Positions 1 to 9,506 are shown, counted from the stretch's first letter. The stretch is 64,000 bases of DNA from Thalassotalea sp. Sam97 (GCF_041379765.1 NZ_CP166919.1:62001-126000), one strand, 5' to 3'. Made by a program: numbers and translations. The notes: generated by a model from the sequence alone, not told the origin.

Positions 1-158
1 GTCCGATGCAACAACGGGTGGAGGTGCTCGACTTAGGCACACCGCCAGCATCTTTCACGTTAGGTTTATGTTGCCAGCAAAAACAACGTCAACAGCCGAT
101 TATCGATGCTTTCTTGCAATGCTTGGCTACCAATAGCTTGGTCGAAAAAGATCAGTAA
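1..158 (+). CDS. ilvY: HTH-type transcriptional regulator IlvY, C-terminal end (partial)
   Basis: An open frame runs from the window edge (first full codon at base 3) to a TAA at 156-158. The 51 visible residues contain a motif of the form FTLGLCCQ, followed by a PIIDAFL segment near the stop, which resembles the end of the effector domain of IlvY. IlvY is the LysR-type activator of ilvC that responds to acetolactate and acetohydroxybutyrate. The context supports it: comM and an ilv operon follow immediately, as in enterobacteria. The DNA-binding half lies outside the window. Another LysR protein cannot be strictly excluded from so short a piece. Confidence 0.65.
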   Translation, partial: PMQQRVEVLDLGTPPASFTLGLCCQQKQRQQPIIDAFLQCLATNSLVEKDQ

Positions 159-170
159 TAGCTTGGCGAA

Positions 171-1694
171 TTAGGGGGTAACACTCTCCGTTAGCAGGCG
201 AATTAATCGGTCCATGGCACGATAGCTTAATGCTTCAACCAAGTGATGGCGATCAATATCGGTTTGTTGCTTTAGGTCGGCAATGGTTCGGGCTATTTTT
301 AGTATTTTATGGTGCGCACGCGTCGATAAACCAAGCTTTTCAAGAGCTAAATCGAGAAACTCCGCATCGTCAGTAGTCAGTTGGCAGTATTGTTTTAACT
401 CTGGGCTGGTTAAGTGGGCGTTGGTTTTGCCTTGCCGCTGCTGCTGTCGCTGCCGGCATTGAATAACCCGCTGTAGTACGGATTCGCTAGACTCCTCTTG
501 TGCTGAACTCTGCGCCCATGCGCCTCTGGGTAATCGTGCTACTTCAAGCTGAATGTCAATACGATCGAGAAATGGGCCTGACAACTTACTAAGGTAACGC
601 AATGTTTGCTCTGGTGTTGAGCGTTTATCACTGTAGAAACCTGTCGGGCTTGGGTTCATTGCTGCGACCAGTTGAAACTTAGCTGGGTAGGTAGCTTTTT
701 GCAGCGCTCTGGATATGGTGACCTCTCCTGATTCCATCGGTTCGCGTAATACATCGAGCACTTTACGATCGTATTCAGGCAGCTCATCTAAAAACAAAAT
801 ACCATTATGAGCCAGCGATATCTCCCCTGGTATTGGTGTAGAACCACCACCAACTAATGCCGCCGATGAGGCGGTATGATGTGGAGATCTGAATGGCCGT
901 TGTTGCCAATACTGTAAATCGATATCGTGCTGGCATACAGAATGAATGGCCGCAGTCTCTAAGGCCTCTTCATTGGTCATTGGTGGCAGAATTGACGGTA
1001 ATCGTGATGCTAGCATAGTCTTGCCTGTACCCGGAGGGCCAATAAACAGTAAGTTATGGGCGCCAGCAGCGGCAAGTTCTAATGCTCTTTTGGCAAGGGG
1101 TTGGCCTATTACATCGCACATATCATTAGCAAATGCTGCCTTGGGAGCTGGCATGTGCTGGTACTCTGATAGCGGTAATACTTGTTGTCCGGATAGGTGG
1201 CTAAATAGTTGATCAAGACATTGCAAGGCGATTATTTCAGCACCGGCTACGCGACAAGCAATGTCGGCGTTTTCGCTTGGTAGAATGAGTTTACGGCCGG
1301 CATTACGCGCAGCAATTGCCATGGGGATATCGCCAACAATTCGCCGTAATTGGCCGTTGAGAGCCAATTCTCCGGCAAATTCAAGCCGCTCAATGGAATG
1401 CTTTGGCAGTTGCCCTGAGGCAACCAAAATTCCCACCGCAATAGGTAAGTCAAAGTGACCACCCTCTTTGGGTAAATCAGCGGGTGCGAGGTTAACAATA
1501 ATTTTTTTTTGTGGAAACTCAAAGCCACAGTTGATGATGGCACTGCGGACCCTATTTTTAGCTTCTCTCACCGAGGTTTCCGCCATGCCTACCATTTGAA
1601 ACGCTGGCAGGCCATTACTGAGGTGAATTTCAGTACAGACGCTCGGTGCGTCCAGTCCAATACGAGCACGAGTATAGATGCAAGCTAAGCTCAT
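171..1694 (-). CDS. comM: YifB/ComM-family Mg-chelatase-like AAA+ ATPase
   Basis: A 507-residue protein of full family length. The N-terminal Lon-protease-like (ChlI) domain spans about residues 1-180. It is followed by an AAA+ Mg-chelatase core with Walker A GPPGTGKT at 219-226, Walker B ILFLDE ending near 304, and a C-terminal Mg_chelatase_C domain. ComM of Vibrio cholerae is a hexameric branch-migration helicase that helps integrate transformed DNA; the family is widespread also in bacteria not known to be transformable. The gene converges on ilvY, with 12 bases between stops, and diverges from the ilv leader. The yifB-ilvL arrangement is the same in E. coli. The start at MSLACIYTRA is the usual family start. 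Identification is firm; the role in transformation is known for relatives only. Confidence 0.95.
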   Translation of the reverse strand: MSLACIYTRARIGLDAPSVCTEIHLSNGLPAFQMVGMAETSVREAKNRVRSAIINCGFEFPQKKIIVNLAPADLPKEGGHFDLPIAVGILVASGQLPKHSIERLEFAGELALNGQLRRIVGDIPMAIAARNAGRKLILPSENADIACRVAGAEIIALQCLDQLFSHLSGQQVLPLSEYQHMPAPKAAFANDMCDVIGQPLAKRALELAAAGAHNLLFIGPPGTGKTMLASRLPSILPPMTNEEALETAAIHSVCQHDIDLQYWQQRPFRSPHHTASSAALVGGGSTPIPGEISLAHNGILFLDELPEYDRKVLDVLREPMESGEVTISRALQKATYPAKFQLVAAMNPSPTGFYSDKRSTPEQTLRYLSKLSGPFLDRIDIQLEVARLPRGAWAQSSAQEESSESVLQRVIQCRQRQQQRQGKTNAHLTSPELKQYCQLTTDDAEFLDLALEKLGLSTRAHHKILKIARTIADLKQQTDIDRHHLVEALSYRAMDRLIRLLTESVTP

Positions 1695-1981
1695 TTGATG
1701 TCCTTATCAAATTGATGGTCGGTAGTCTTGAGTTTAGTCGCTTTTACTCAATACACTACGACAAATTTGCTACTCGATTAAGCCTTGGTCGCGAACACAC
1801 AGTCGTTATAAAAAGGTAAACAAGGGCTTGTGAATAAAATTAAGCTATGCTATTTGTTTTAGTGTGTTAACAATTATGTAACCCAAGCTGTTTGAAATAA
1901 GCTATTTGAAAATTTGCTGGCTTATAGTTGCGAGAGACGTTTATCAGACGCCGAACTTTGCCAGTAAATGGAGGACAACAC

Positions 1982-2059
1982 GTGGTACAAGCTATTTATT
2001 TTGCTACAGCAAAGCGAATTTTACTGGTGATTATTGATCGCTTGCGGGCGTGTTGTTAG
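1982..2059 (+). CDS. ilvL: ilv operon leader peptide (IlvL-like)
   Basis: A 25-codon reading frame starts at GTG 1982 and ends at TAG 2057-2059. It has a strong ribosome-binding site, GGAGG at 1970-1974, seven bases upstream. Codons 13-18 (2018-2035) read Ile-Leu-Leu-Val-Ile-Ile, a run of branched-chain amino-acid codons with a further Leu codon just after. A strong terminator hairpin begins 14 bases after the stop, and ilvE follows. This is the arrangement of an attenuation leader: ribosome stalling on scarce Ile/Leu/Val tRNAs would prevent the terminator from forming. An upstream ATG at 1968 in another frame lacks a correctly placed binding site. No sequence similarity to the E. coli IlvL is claimed; the call rests on codon content and position. 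Confidence 0.8.
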   Translation: MVQAIYFATAKRILLVIIDRLRACC

Positions 2060-2073
2060 GCAGTGTTGATGCC

Positions 2074-2117
2074 AATAACCCCCCCGCTTCGACTCGAACC
2101 GGGGGGGTTATTTTTTA
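2074..2117 (+). terminator. ilv attenuator (rho-independent terminator)
   Basis: A 12-bp perfect stem: the 5' arm 2074-2085 includes seven C, and the 3' arm 2101-2112 includes seven G. A small inner TTCG/CGAA pairing lies in the loop, and a T run follows to 2117. It lies between the leader peptide stop and ilvE, so it would end transcription before the structural genes unless an antiterminator forms. A competing antiterminator structure was not worked out by hand. Confidence 0.88.
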
Positions 2118-2337
2118 TAGGCAAGTGAATACCCGTTAGGTGGTCACCAAACGTGTTTAATGGCGGTAAATGCTGTGGAAGTTAACGTAAATAATTAGCG
2201 TGAACGACAAGGTGTCATTAGATAGTGACAAAATGATAAAAATTCTATGTGTCAATTTTTTGAAAAAATTCGACATCGAAGCGAAAAATGTGAAAGATCG
2301 TGCCAGCAAAATTCATGTAATAGTTTAGGAAATAATA
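2118..2337 (+). other. 220-base untranslated stretch between attenuator and ilvE
   Basis: This stretch holds no convincing gene. A 31-codon frame beginning with ATG near 2233 has no ribosome-binding site or recognisable similarity. In enterobacteria the place directly after the attenuator is occupied by ilvG and ilvM (acetolactate synthase II), and no trace of either can be read here. Confidence 0.5.
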
Positions 2338-3264
2338 ATGGCTAAAGTAAACGCTGAGCAAATTTGGTTTAACGGCAAATTGATGCCTTGGGGAGACGCC
2401 AAGGTTCATGTGATGAGTCACGCTTTGCACTATGGTTCATCGGTATTTGAAGGTATCCGTGCATATAATACACACAAAGGTACTTGTATCTTCCGTCACC
2501 GAGAGCACATTGAACGCCTGTTTGATTCAGCCAAGATTTATCGCATGAATATTCCATACAACGTTGAACAAGTTATGCAGGCATGTCGCGATTCTGTGGT
2601 TGAAAATAACTTACATTCGGCTTATCTGCGTCCACTGGCATTCTTGGGTGATATAGGTATGGGCTTACGTCCAGCTGACGATGCAGTAGCCGATTTGATG
2701 ATCGCTGCGTTTAGCTGGGAAGCGTACTTAGGTGCTGATGCCCTTGAAAATGGCGTTGATGTTGGCGTTTCAAGTTGGAATCGTTTAGCACCTAACACTA
2801 TGCCTACAGGTGCCAAAGCTGGCGGTAACTATTTGTCTTCACAACTTATTTCACGTGAAGCGGCGCGTCATGGTTACACTGAGGGGATTGCCCTTGATGT
2901 GAATAATTACGTCAGTGAAGGTGCAGGCCAAAACTTATTCTTAGTGCGTAAAGGCGTACTTTATACACCACCATCAACGTGTTCGATTCTACCTGGTTTG
3001 ACCCGTGATACCATCATTACCCTTGCAAAAGAATTAGGCTATGAAGTTCGCGAAGAGCTGATCGCTCGTGAAGCGTTATACCTTGCAGATGAATTCTTTA
3101 TGTGTGGCACGGCTACTGAAATCGTACCGGTAAGCACAGTTGACGGCTTGCAAGTTGGCACCGGTAAACGTGGTGAGGTAACCAAACAAATTCAAGACGC
3201 ATTCTTTGGTTTGTTCGACGGCACGACCGAAGATAAATGGGGTTGGTTAGACCCAGTAAAGTAA
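2338..3264 (+). CDS. ilvE: Branched-chain amino-acid aminotransferase IlvE
   Basis: A 308-residue class IV PLP-dependent aminotransferase, the family's normal length. It performs the last step of Ile, Val and Leu synthesis, transferring the amino group of glutamate to branched 2-oxo acids. The PLP-binding Lys is K160 in the GAKAGGNYL motif. The EGAGQNLF and CGTATEI segments expected near the active site are present, and the C-terminus ends with EDKWGWLD as in enterobacterial IlvE. AGGA lies eight bases before the ATG. It is the first structural gene after the ilv attenuator and precedes ilvD and ilvA. Confidence 0.97.
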   Translation: MAKVNAEQIWFNGKLMPWGDAKVHVMSHALHYGSSVFEGIRAYNTHKGTCIFRHREHIERLFDSAKIYRMNIPYNVEQVMQACRDSVVENNLHSAYLRPLAFLGDIGMGLRPADDAVADLMIAAFSWEAYLGADALENGVDVGVSSWNRLAPNTMPTGAKAGGNYLSSQLISREAARHGYTEGIALDVNNYVSEGAGQNLFLVRKGVLYTPPSTCSILPGLTRDTIITLAKELGYEVREELIAREALYLADEFFMCGTATEIVPVSTVDGLQVGTGKRGEVTKQIQDAFFGLFDGTTEDKWGWLDPVK

Positions 3265-3385
3265 CTACCTAAAAACCAAACTGTCACCACGATAGTCGTC
3301 ATTTAGGTAGTACGGCTTGCTTGCGAGGTTAACGACTTAGTGAGCAAGCTACTTCATGTTAATTAAAGGAAGTAGGAAGTACATT

Positions 3386-5242
3386 ATGCCTAAATTGAGA
3401 TCGGCTACCTCAACTCAAGGTCGTAACATGGCAGGCGCCAGAGCATTATGGCGCGCAACTGGCATGACCGACGAAGACTTTGGCAAACCCATTATTGCCG
3501 TTGTTAATTCTTTTACCCAGTTTGTTCCCGGTCACGTTCACCTTAAAGATTTAGGCCAGTTGGTTGCTCGACAAATAGAGCAAGCCGGTGGTGTTGCCAA
3601 AGAGTTTAATTCAATTGCCGTTGACGATGGTATCGCCATGGGTCACTCCGGCATGCTTTATTCCTTGCCATCGCGCGAGCTGATAGCCGACTCTGTCGAG
3701 TATATGATCAATGCCCATTGCGTTGATGCCATGGTGTGTATTTCTAACTGCGACAAAATCACCCCAGGCATGTTAATGGCGGCAATGCGCTTAAATATTC
3801 CTGTTATTTTTGTCTCTGGTGGGCCAATGGAAGCCGGCAAAACCAAACTAAGCGAGCAAATTATTAAACTCGACTTGGTTGATGCCATGATCCAAGGTGC
3901 CGATCCCAATGTCTCTGACGAACAAGCGGCACAAGTTGAGCGTTCAGCGTGCCCAACCTGCGGCTCCTGTTCGGGTATGTTTACCGCCAATTCTATGAAT
4001 TGTTTAGCTGAAGCCCTTGGTTTAGCGTTGCCAGGTAATGGCTCGATGCTGGCTACTCACGCGGATCGTGAAAAACTATTTTTACAAGCAGGTGAGCAAA
4101 TTGTTGCTCTTACTAAACGTTATTACCAAGACGATGATACTTCTGCCCTACCGCGCAATATCGCCAATAAACGAGCATTTGAAAATGCCATGTGCCTAGA
4201 TATTGCCATGGGTGGCTCTACCAATACGGTATTGCATTTATTAGCTGCAGCGCAAGAAGCTGGTGTTGATTTTACCATGGCAGATATCGACCGTTTATCT
4301 CGCCGTGTACCGCATTTATGTAAAGTTGCGCCGAGTACGCAAAAATATCATATGGAAGATGTACACCGCGCTGGTGGTGTCGTCGGCATTTTAGGTGAGC
4401 TAGCAAGGGCAGGCTTACTCGATACCTCTGTGACTAACGTGCTGGGTATGAGTTTGGAAGAGCTGCTAGCGCACTACGATATCACGCAAACTGACAGTAC
4501 CGAGGTAGCTGATTTTTATCGTGCCGGCCCTGCTGGCATTCGCACCACTAAAGCTTTCTCACAAAATTGTCGCTGGCCAAGTGTTGATGCCGACCGACAA
4601 AATGGCTGTATTCGTAGTATTGACCATGCCTATTCACAAGATGGTGGTTTAGCAGTGCTGTTTGGCAATGTAGCTGAGCATGGTTGTATTGTTAAAACCG
4701 CCGGTGTCGCCGAAGAAAACTTAACTTTTGATGGTACAGCGCATGTATTTGAAAGCCAAGAGTCGGCGGTAGATGGCATTTTAGGTGGTAAAGTGACGGC
4801 AGGTGATGTCGTGGTTATTCGCTACGAAGGTCCTAAGGGTGGTCCAGGCATGCAAGAAATGCTTTATCCAACAACGTACTTAAAGTCGATGGGGCTTGGC
4901 ACTAAATGTGCGTTAATCACCGATGGCCGATTTTCGGGTGGTACCTCGGGCTTGTCTATTGGTCATGTTTCACCTGAGGCTGCTGCAGGCGGCACAATCG
5001 CCTTAATTGAAGACGGCGACCGTATTTGTATTGACATTCCCAAGCGTCGTATTGAATTACAGGTAAATGATGATGTGTTAGCAGCGCGTCGCGCTGATAT
5101 GCTTGCAAGAGGTAATCACGCGTTTAAACCTAAGAATCGTCATCGTCCGATTAGTTATGCCTTGAAAACGTATGCGATGTTAGCAACCAGTGCTGACCAA
5201 GGCGCGGTACGCAATACCCAATTATTAGATGAGCAAGGCTAA
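3386..5242 (+). CDS. ilvD: Dihydroxy-acid dehydratase IlvD
   Basis: An Fe-S enzyme that dehydrates 2,3-dihydroxy-isovalerate and 2,3-dihydroxy-3-methylvalerate to the 2-oxo acids used by IlvE. The start at ATG 3386 gives 618 residues beginning MPKLRSATST, the conserved family N-terminus, with an AGGAAG binding site just upstream. A longer frame from 3356 would add ten unconserved residues. Cluster cysteines are seen at C122 (NCDK motif) and in CPTCGSC at 189-195, with the GHSGM, GGSTNT and GRFSGGT motifs further on. It lies 121 bases after ilvE and 38 before ilvA, consistent with one operon. Confidence 0.97.
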   Translation: MPKLRSATSTQGRNMAGARALWRATGMTDEDFGKPIIAVVNSFTQFVPGHVHLKDLGQLVARQIEQAGGVAKEFNSIAVDDGIAMGHSGMLYSLPSRELIADSVEYMINAHCVDAMVCISNCDKITPGMLMAAMRLNIPVIFVSGGPMEAGKTKLSEQIIKLDLVDAMIQGADPNVSDEQAAQVERSACPTCGSCSGMFTANSMNCLAEALGLALPGNGSMLATHADREKLFLQAGEQIVALTKRYYQDDDTSALPRNIANKRAFENAMCLDIAMGGSTNTVLHLLAAAQEAGVDFTMADIDRLSRRVPHLCKVAPSTQKYHMEDVHRAGGVVGILGELARAGLLDTSVTNVLGMSLEELLAHYDITQTDSTEVADFYRAGPAGIRTTKAFSQNCRWPSVDADRQNGCIRSIDHAYSQDGGLAVLFGNVAEHGCIVKTAGVAEENLTFDGTAHVFESQESAVDGILGGKVTAGDVVVIRYEGPKGGPGMQEMLYPTTYLKSMGLGTKCALITDGRFSGGTSGLSIGHVSPEAAAGGTIALIEDGDRICIDIPKRRIELQVNDDVLAARRADMLARGNHAFKPKNRHRPISYALKTYAMLATSADQGAVRNTQLLDEQG

Positions 5243-5280
5243 CGCTGATGTCAGCATAGTGTTTATAACGGAGGCGAAAA

Positions 5281-6876
5281 ATGGCTGAACAGGATCCAGT
5301 ATCAGATACGAAGCAGGGTACTGAGCAACGCTGCGAACAAAACCGTGAGCAAGTCGCCCTCACCTATTTACGGCGAATACTAATGGCGCCGGTGTACGAT
5401 GTGGCGGTTGAAACCGATTTAACGCCACTAACCTCGTTGTCAGAGCGTTATGGTAAGCAAATCTTTCTTAAGCGCGAAGACCAACAGCCGGTGCACTCCT
5501 TTAAACTACGCGGTGCTTATAATCGACTTGCTCAACTCAGTGACGAACAGCGGCGCAACGGTGTTATTGCTGCTTCAGCAGGAAATCATGCACAGGGGCT
5601 AGCTCTTGCGGCTCAACGTCTTGGTGTTCGAGCGACTATTGTGATGCCAATAACTACGCCAGATATCAAAGTCGATAATGTGCGTCGCTTTGGTGCAGAT
5701 GTGCGCTTACTCGGTAAGAGTTTTAATGAAGCGGCAGAAGCTGCTGTGAATATCGCACAGCAAGATCAGCTATTGATGATTCACCCTTTCGATGATGCTG
5801 ACGTTATTGCGGGGCAAGGTACTGTTGCTAAAGAGTTGTTACAACAGCTACCAAATGCCGATGTGGTGTTTATTCCGGTTGGTGGTGGTGGCCTATTGGC
5901 AGGTATGGCCGTTTATATCAAGCAAATTAACCCACGTATTAAGGTGGTGGGCGTCGAAGCGGCCGATTCAGCTTGCTTGCAAGCGGCTATGTTAGCAGGT
6001 AAGCCGGTTGATCTTGAGCAAGTTGGTTTGTTTGCTGATGGTGTCGCTGTTAAACGTATTGGCGAAAACACCTTTTCGTTGATTAAACAATATTGTGATG
6101 ACGTGATTACCGTTAGCAGTGATGAAGTGTGTGCCGCAATTAAAGATATTTTTGAGCAAACCCGGGTGATTGCTGAGCCGGCTGGCGCTTTATCATTAGC
6201 GGGCCTGAGTAAATATTGTCATAGCCATAACAGCCAAGACGACACAGAAAATCTGGTAGCGGTATTATCAGGTGCCAATATGAATTTTCATTCACTGCGT
6301 TATGTATCAGAGCGTTGTGAGTTAGGTGAACAAAAAGAAGCGGTGCTGGCAGTACAAATCCCTGAGCAAAAAGGTAGTTTTAAACGCTTTTGCAAAGCCT
6401 TAGCCGGTAAGGCTATCACAGAATTTAACTATCGCTACGCCAATAATGAGCAAGCTTTCGTTTTTGTTGGGGTTCGCTTAAGCCGTGGTCAACAAGAGCT
6501 GAGTGAAATAGTGATTGATCTGTCTGGCAAGGGATATCAAGTTAATGATTTAACCAATAATGAACTGGCTAAATTACACGTGCGTTATATGATTGGTGGT
6601 TTGAGTCAAGAATCGACACAAGAAAGACTATTCCGCTTTGAGTTTCCTGAATACCCTGGTGCATTAGAAAATTTTCTTGATACACTTGGCGAGCTTTGGA
6701 ATATTTCGTTGTTTCACTACCGCAATCACGGTGCGGCATTTGGCCAAGTATTGGCTGGAATCGAGGTGGATGCAGGCGATGAGTTGGCGTTTTTTCGCCA
6801 TTTAAAGGAATTGGGTTATCAATTTCAAGAAGAAACTAACAACCCCGCCTATCAAATCTTTTTAAAAGGTAATTGA
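5281..6876 (+). CDS. ilvA: Threonine dehydratase (deaminase), biosynthetic, IlvA
   Basis: A 531-residue PLP enzyme that converts threonine to 2-oxobutyrate, the committed step to isoleucine. The PLP-binding Lys is K75 in HSFKLRGAYN, and a glycine-rich phosphate loop (VGGGGLLAG) follows. Two ACT-like regulatory domains fill the last ~190 residues, with FPEYPGAL and FHYRNHGAAFG motifs, so isoleucine feedback control is expected. An ideal binding site, GGAGG, stands six bases before the ATG. The N-terminus carries about 25 extra polar residues compared with E. coli IlvA. It is the last gene of the operon and converges on ubiK. Confidence 0.97.
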   Translation: MAEQDPVSDTKQGTEQRCEQNREQVALTYLRRILMAPVYDVAVETDLTPLTSLSERYGKQIFLKREDQQPVHSFKLRGAYNRLAQLSDEQRRNGVIAASAGNHAQGLALAAQRLGVRATIVMPITTPDIKVDNVRRFGADVRLLGKSFNEAAEAAVNIAQQDQLLMIHPFDDADVIAGQGTVAKELLQQLPNADVVFIPVGGGGLLAGMAVYIKQINPRIKVVGVEAADSACLQAAMLAGKPVDLEQVGLFADGVAVKRIGENTFSLIKQYCDDVITVSSDEVCAAIKDIFEQTRVIAEPAGALSLAGLSKYCHSHNSQDDTENLVAVLSGANMNFHSLRYVSERCELGEQKEAVLAVQIPEQKGSFKRFCKALAGKAITEFNYRYANNEQAFVFVGVRLSRGQQELSEIVIDLSGKGYQVNDLTNNELAKLHVRYMIGGLSQESTQERLFRFEFPEYPGALENFLDTLGELWNISLFHYRNHGAAFGQVLAGIEVDAGDELAFFRHLKELGYQFQEETNNPAYQIFLKGN

Positions 6877-6953
6877 TGACTGTAGCGAACACGTTTAAGA
6901 CGAATGTTCGCAAGCGTTAGAATAAACCGCCAACCTTTTTCAATTGATGGTGA

Positions 6954-7226
6954 CTAAGACTGCTCTTCGCTGTCATCAATTTGCGCTAATTTAGCTTCTA
7001 ATTCAGCAACTCTTGTCGCTAATTCGTCTAGCTTGGCACGGGTTTTTATCAGTACTTGCGTTTGTACATCAAATTCTTCACGACTCACCACATCAAGCTG
7101 TGATAGCTTGCTTTGTAATACTTGTTTGGCTTTTGATTCAAAGTCATTGGCAACCGTTTTAACTTGTGGTGGGATTGCTTCGCTAATTTGCTTGGCGATA
7201 TCTTCAATTTTTTTGGCGTTGATCAT
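6954..7226 (-). CDS. ubiK: Ubiquinone biosynthesis accessory factor UbiK
   Basis: A 90-residue protein starting MINAKKIEDIA, preceded by GAGAGT. A start 18 bases further upstream is possible but lacks such a site. The conserved block VVSREEFDVQTQVL and a C-terminal coiled coil (TRVAELEAKLAQ) identify UbiK (YqiC, BMFP family). Family members form trimers, bind lipid, and help UbiJ and the Ubi complex make ubiquinone under aerobic conditions. It is monocistronic here, convergent with ilvA, and its promoter region is shared with rep. Confidence 0.92.
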   Translation of the reverse strand: MINAKKIEDIAKQISEAIPPQVKTVANDFESKAKQVLQSKLSQLDVVSREEFDVQTQVLIKTRAKLDELATRVAELEAKLAQIDDSEEQS

Positions 7227-7409
7227 TGCTACTCTCATTTGCACTGTTCTGCTGGCATGATAGCCATGTTACCTTCAATGATAAAACTTAGCCCTTAGAA
7301 TAACAACGTATTGGCAACGCTAAATCACATTAATTGTCTTGGTCTGGGCTTGAATAGCGGGTAAAATTTGCCTTTTAACTAAACCAACCAATTAAGCCAA
7401 ACGATATTG

Positions 7410-9434
7410 ATGAAATTAAATCCTAGACAAGATGAAGCTAAGCGCTACGTGAGTGGCCCTTGCTTAGTGCTCGCGGGTGCTGGCAGTGGTAAAACCGGTG
7501 TTATTTGTCAAAAAATCTCTTATCTGATCCAAGAGTGTGGATATAAGGCTCGCAATATTGCCGCGGTTACCTTTACCAATAAGGCTGCGCGGGAAATGAA
7601 AGAGCGTATGAGCAAAATGCTTGGTCGTGACTTGAGTCGTGGCTTGATGGTATCAACGTTTCACTCATTAGGCTTAGATATAATTCGTCGTGAACTTGCC
7701 ACCTTAGGTTTTAAACCTGGGTTTACCTTATTTGATGATCAAGATACCACGGCATTATTAAAAGAGCTCACTGAAAAAGAGCTCGATGGTGACAAAGAGT
7801 TATTGTCACAACTGCAAAGCCGTATATCTAACTGGAAAAATGATCTATTACTACCGGATGGTGTGCTAAAACGAGCGTCATCAGCCGATGAGGCGCTATT
7901 CGCACAATTTTATCAACGCTACCATCAACATATGCGTGCATACAACGCATTAGATTTTGATGATTTGATCCTTATCCCGACCTTGTTGTTACGTAATTAT
8001 GAGCAAGTTCGTCAACGTTGGCAGAAAAAAATTCAATACTTATTAGTGGATGAATATCAAGACACTAATACCAGCCAATATGAGTTAGTGAAATATCTTG
8101 TCGGTGAGCGGGCTCGCTTTACCGTGGTCGGTGACGATGATCAGTCGATTTATTCGTGGCGTGGCGCGCGCCCGCAAAACCTAGTGTTATTGGGTAAAGA
8201 CTTTCCTAATTTGAAGCTTATTAAACTGGAGCAAAACTATCGTTCCAGTGGACGTATTCTGAAGTGTGCTAACGTACTGATTGCCAATAACCCGCATGTG
8301 TATGACAAGGCTTTATTTAGTGAGCTTGGCTACGGACCTGCGCTACGAGTCGTTAAAACCAAAAATGAAGATCATGAAGCTGAGCGTGTTGCGGGTGAAT
8401 TATTGGGGCATCGCTTTTTAAATAAAAGTAAGTTCAAAGATTACGCAATTTTGTATCGCGGTAACTTTCAATCGCGAGTGATTGAAAAGGTACTTATGCA
8501 AAACCGTATCCCATACAAAATTAGTGGCGGGACATCATTCTTTTCTCGCACCGAAATCAAAGACATCATGGCTTACTTGCGACTGATAGTGAACCCTGAT
8601 GATGATAATGCTTTTCTACGTATTGTGAATGTGCCAAAGCGAGAAATAGGCCCTGCAACGTTGGAGAGGCTTGGTACGTTTGCCAATAGCAAGCAGATCA
8701 GCATGTTTGCGGCAGCTTTTGATCCTGATTTAGAGCAACATTTAACCGGGCGAGGCCTTGCTGCGGTACAACGATTTGTGAAAATGATGGTTGAGACCGA
8801 AGACAATGTTAATCGCGGAGACAGTGCAGCAGTGTTGCGTGGTTTAATTCAAAGCATTAACTATGAAGATTGGCTGTACGAGTCGTCACCAAGCCCTAAA
8901 GCCGCAGAAATGCGTATGAAAAATGTTACCACACTATTTAGTTGGGTAACGGATATGCTCGAAGGTAATGATGGCGATGAGCCAATGACATTAGCGCAAA
9001 TTGTTACTCGCTTGACCTTGCGCGATATGATGGAACGCGGTGAAGACGAAGACAACGCTGATCAAGTGCAACTTATGACGTTGCATGCATCGAAAGGTCT
9101 AGAGTTTCCATATGTATACTTGATTGGTATGGAAGAAGGTATGTTGCCTCATCAAACCAGTATTGATGAAGATAATGTTGAAGAGGAACGCCGTCTTGCC
9201 TATGTTGGCGTGACCCGAGCTCAACGGGAGTTAATTTTCAGCTACGCACAAGAGCGCCGCCAATATGGTGAAATTATTCGTACTGAGCCTTCGCGTTTTC
9301 TATACGAAATGCCACAAGATGATTTACAGTGGGAGCAAGGTGGTCAACGCCAACAAAGCGCCGAAGAAAATCAACAAAAAGGCAAGGCTGGTGTGGCAGG
9401 GTTAAGAGAAATATTAGCGCGTAAAAATAGTTAA
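7410..9434 (+). CDS. rep: ATP-dependent DNA helicase Rep
   Basis: A 674-residue SF1A 3'-5' helicase. The ATG at 7410 gives MKLNPRQDEA as in E. coli Rep; a TTG one codon earlier is less likely. Motif I AGAGSGKT is at 22-29, followed by TFTNKAAREM (Ia), DEYQDTN (II), DDDQSIYSWRGA (III), the EQNYRS region (IV) and TLHASKGLEFPYV (V). Rep acts at the replisome with DnaB to clear protein blocks and was first known for replication of phage genomes. Upstream is divergent ubiK; a bidirectional terminator separates it from convergent rpoH. Confidence 0.97.
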   Translation: MKLNPRQDEAKRYVSGPCLVLAGAGSGKTGVICQKISYLIQECGYKARNIAAVTFTNKAAREMKERMSKMLGRDLSRGLMVSTFHSLGLDIIRRELATLGFKPGFTLFDDQDTTALLKELTEKELDGDKELLSQLQSRISNWKNDLLLPDGVLKRASSADEALFAQFYQRYHQHMRAYNALDFDDLILIPTLLLRNYEQVRQRWQKKIQYLLVDEYQDTNTSQYELVKYLVGERARFTVVGDDDQSIYSWRGARPQNLVLLGKDFPNLKLIKLEQNYRSSGRILKCANVLIANNPHVYDKALFSELGYGPALRVVKTKNEDHEAERVAGELLGHRFLNKSKFKDYAILYRGNFQSRVIEKVLMQNRIPYKISGGTSFFSRTEIKDIMAYLRLIVNPDDDNAFLRIVNVPKREIGPATLERLGTFANSKQISMFAAAFDPDLEQHLTGRGLAAVQRFVKMMVETEDNVNRGDSAAVLRGLIQSINYEDWLYESSPSPKAAEMRMKNVTTLFSWVTDMLEGNDGDEPMTLAQIVTRLTLRDMMERGEDEDNADQVQLMTLHASKGLEFPYVYLIGMEEGMLPHQTSIDEDNVEEERRLAYVGVTRAQRELIFSYAQERRQYGEIIRTEPSRFLYEMPQDDLQWEQGGQRQQSAEENQQKGKAGVAGLREILARKNS

Positions 9435-9456
9435 TTTAGGGCCGTATTGGTCATGA

Positions 9457-9482
9457 AAAAGCCAGGCATTAGCCTGGCTTTG
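9457..9482. terminator. Bidirectional rho-independent terminator between rep and rpoH
   Basis: Stem GCCAGGC at 9461-9467 pairs with GCCTGGC at 9472-9478. It is flanked by A residues on the left and T residues on the right, with a four-base loop. It sits 27 bases after the rep stop and before the stop of convergent rpoH, so it can serve both genes. Confidence 0.85.
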
Positions 9483-9506
9483 TTGTCTTCAAATGCTCAA
9501 TTTGAG

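Noticed and set aside
2233..2328. Small frame between the ilv attenuator and ilvE that could be a remnant of ilvM
   Set aside because: The translated sequence shows no resemblance to IlvM and there is no binding site.
6885..6911. Possible terminator between ilvA and ubiK (GCGAACA with TGTTCGC)
   Set aside because: The stem is only seven bases, with a 13-base loop and no T run on either strand.
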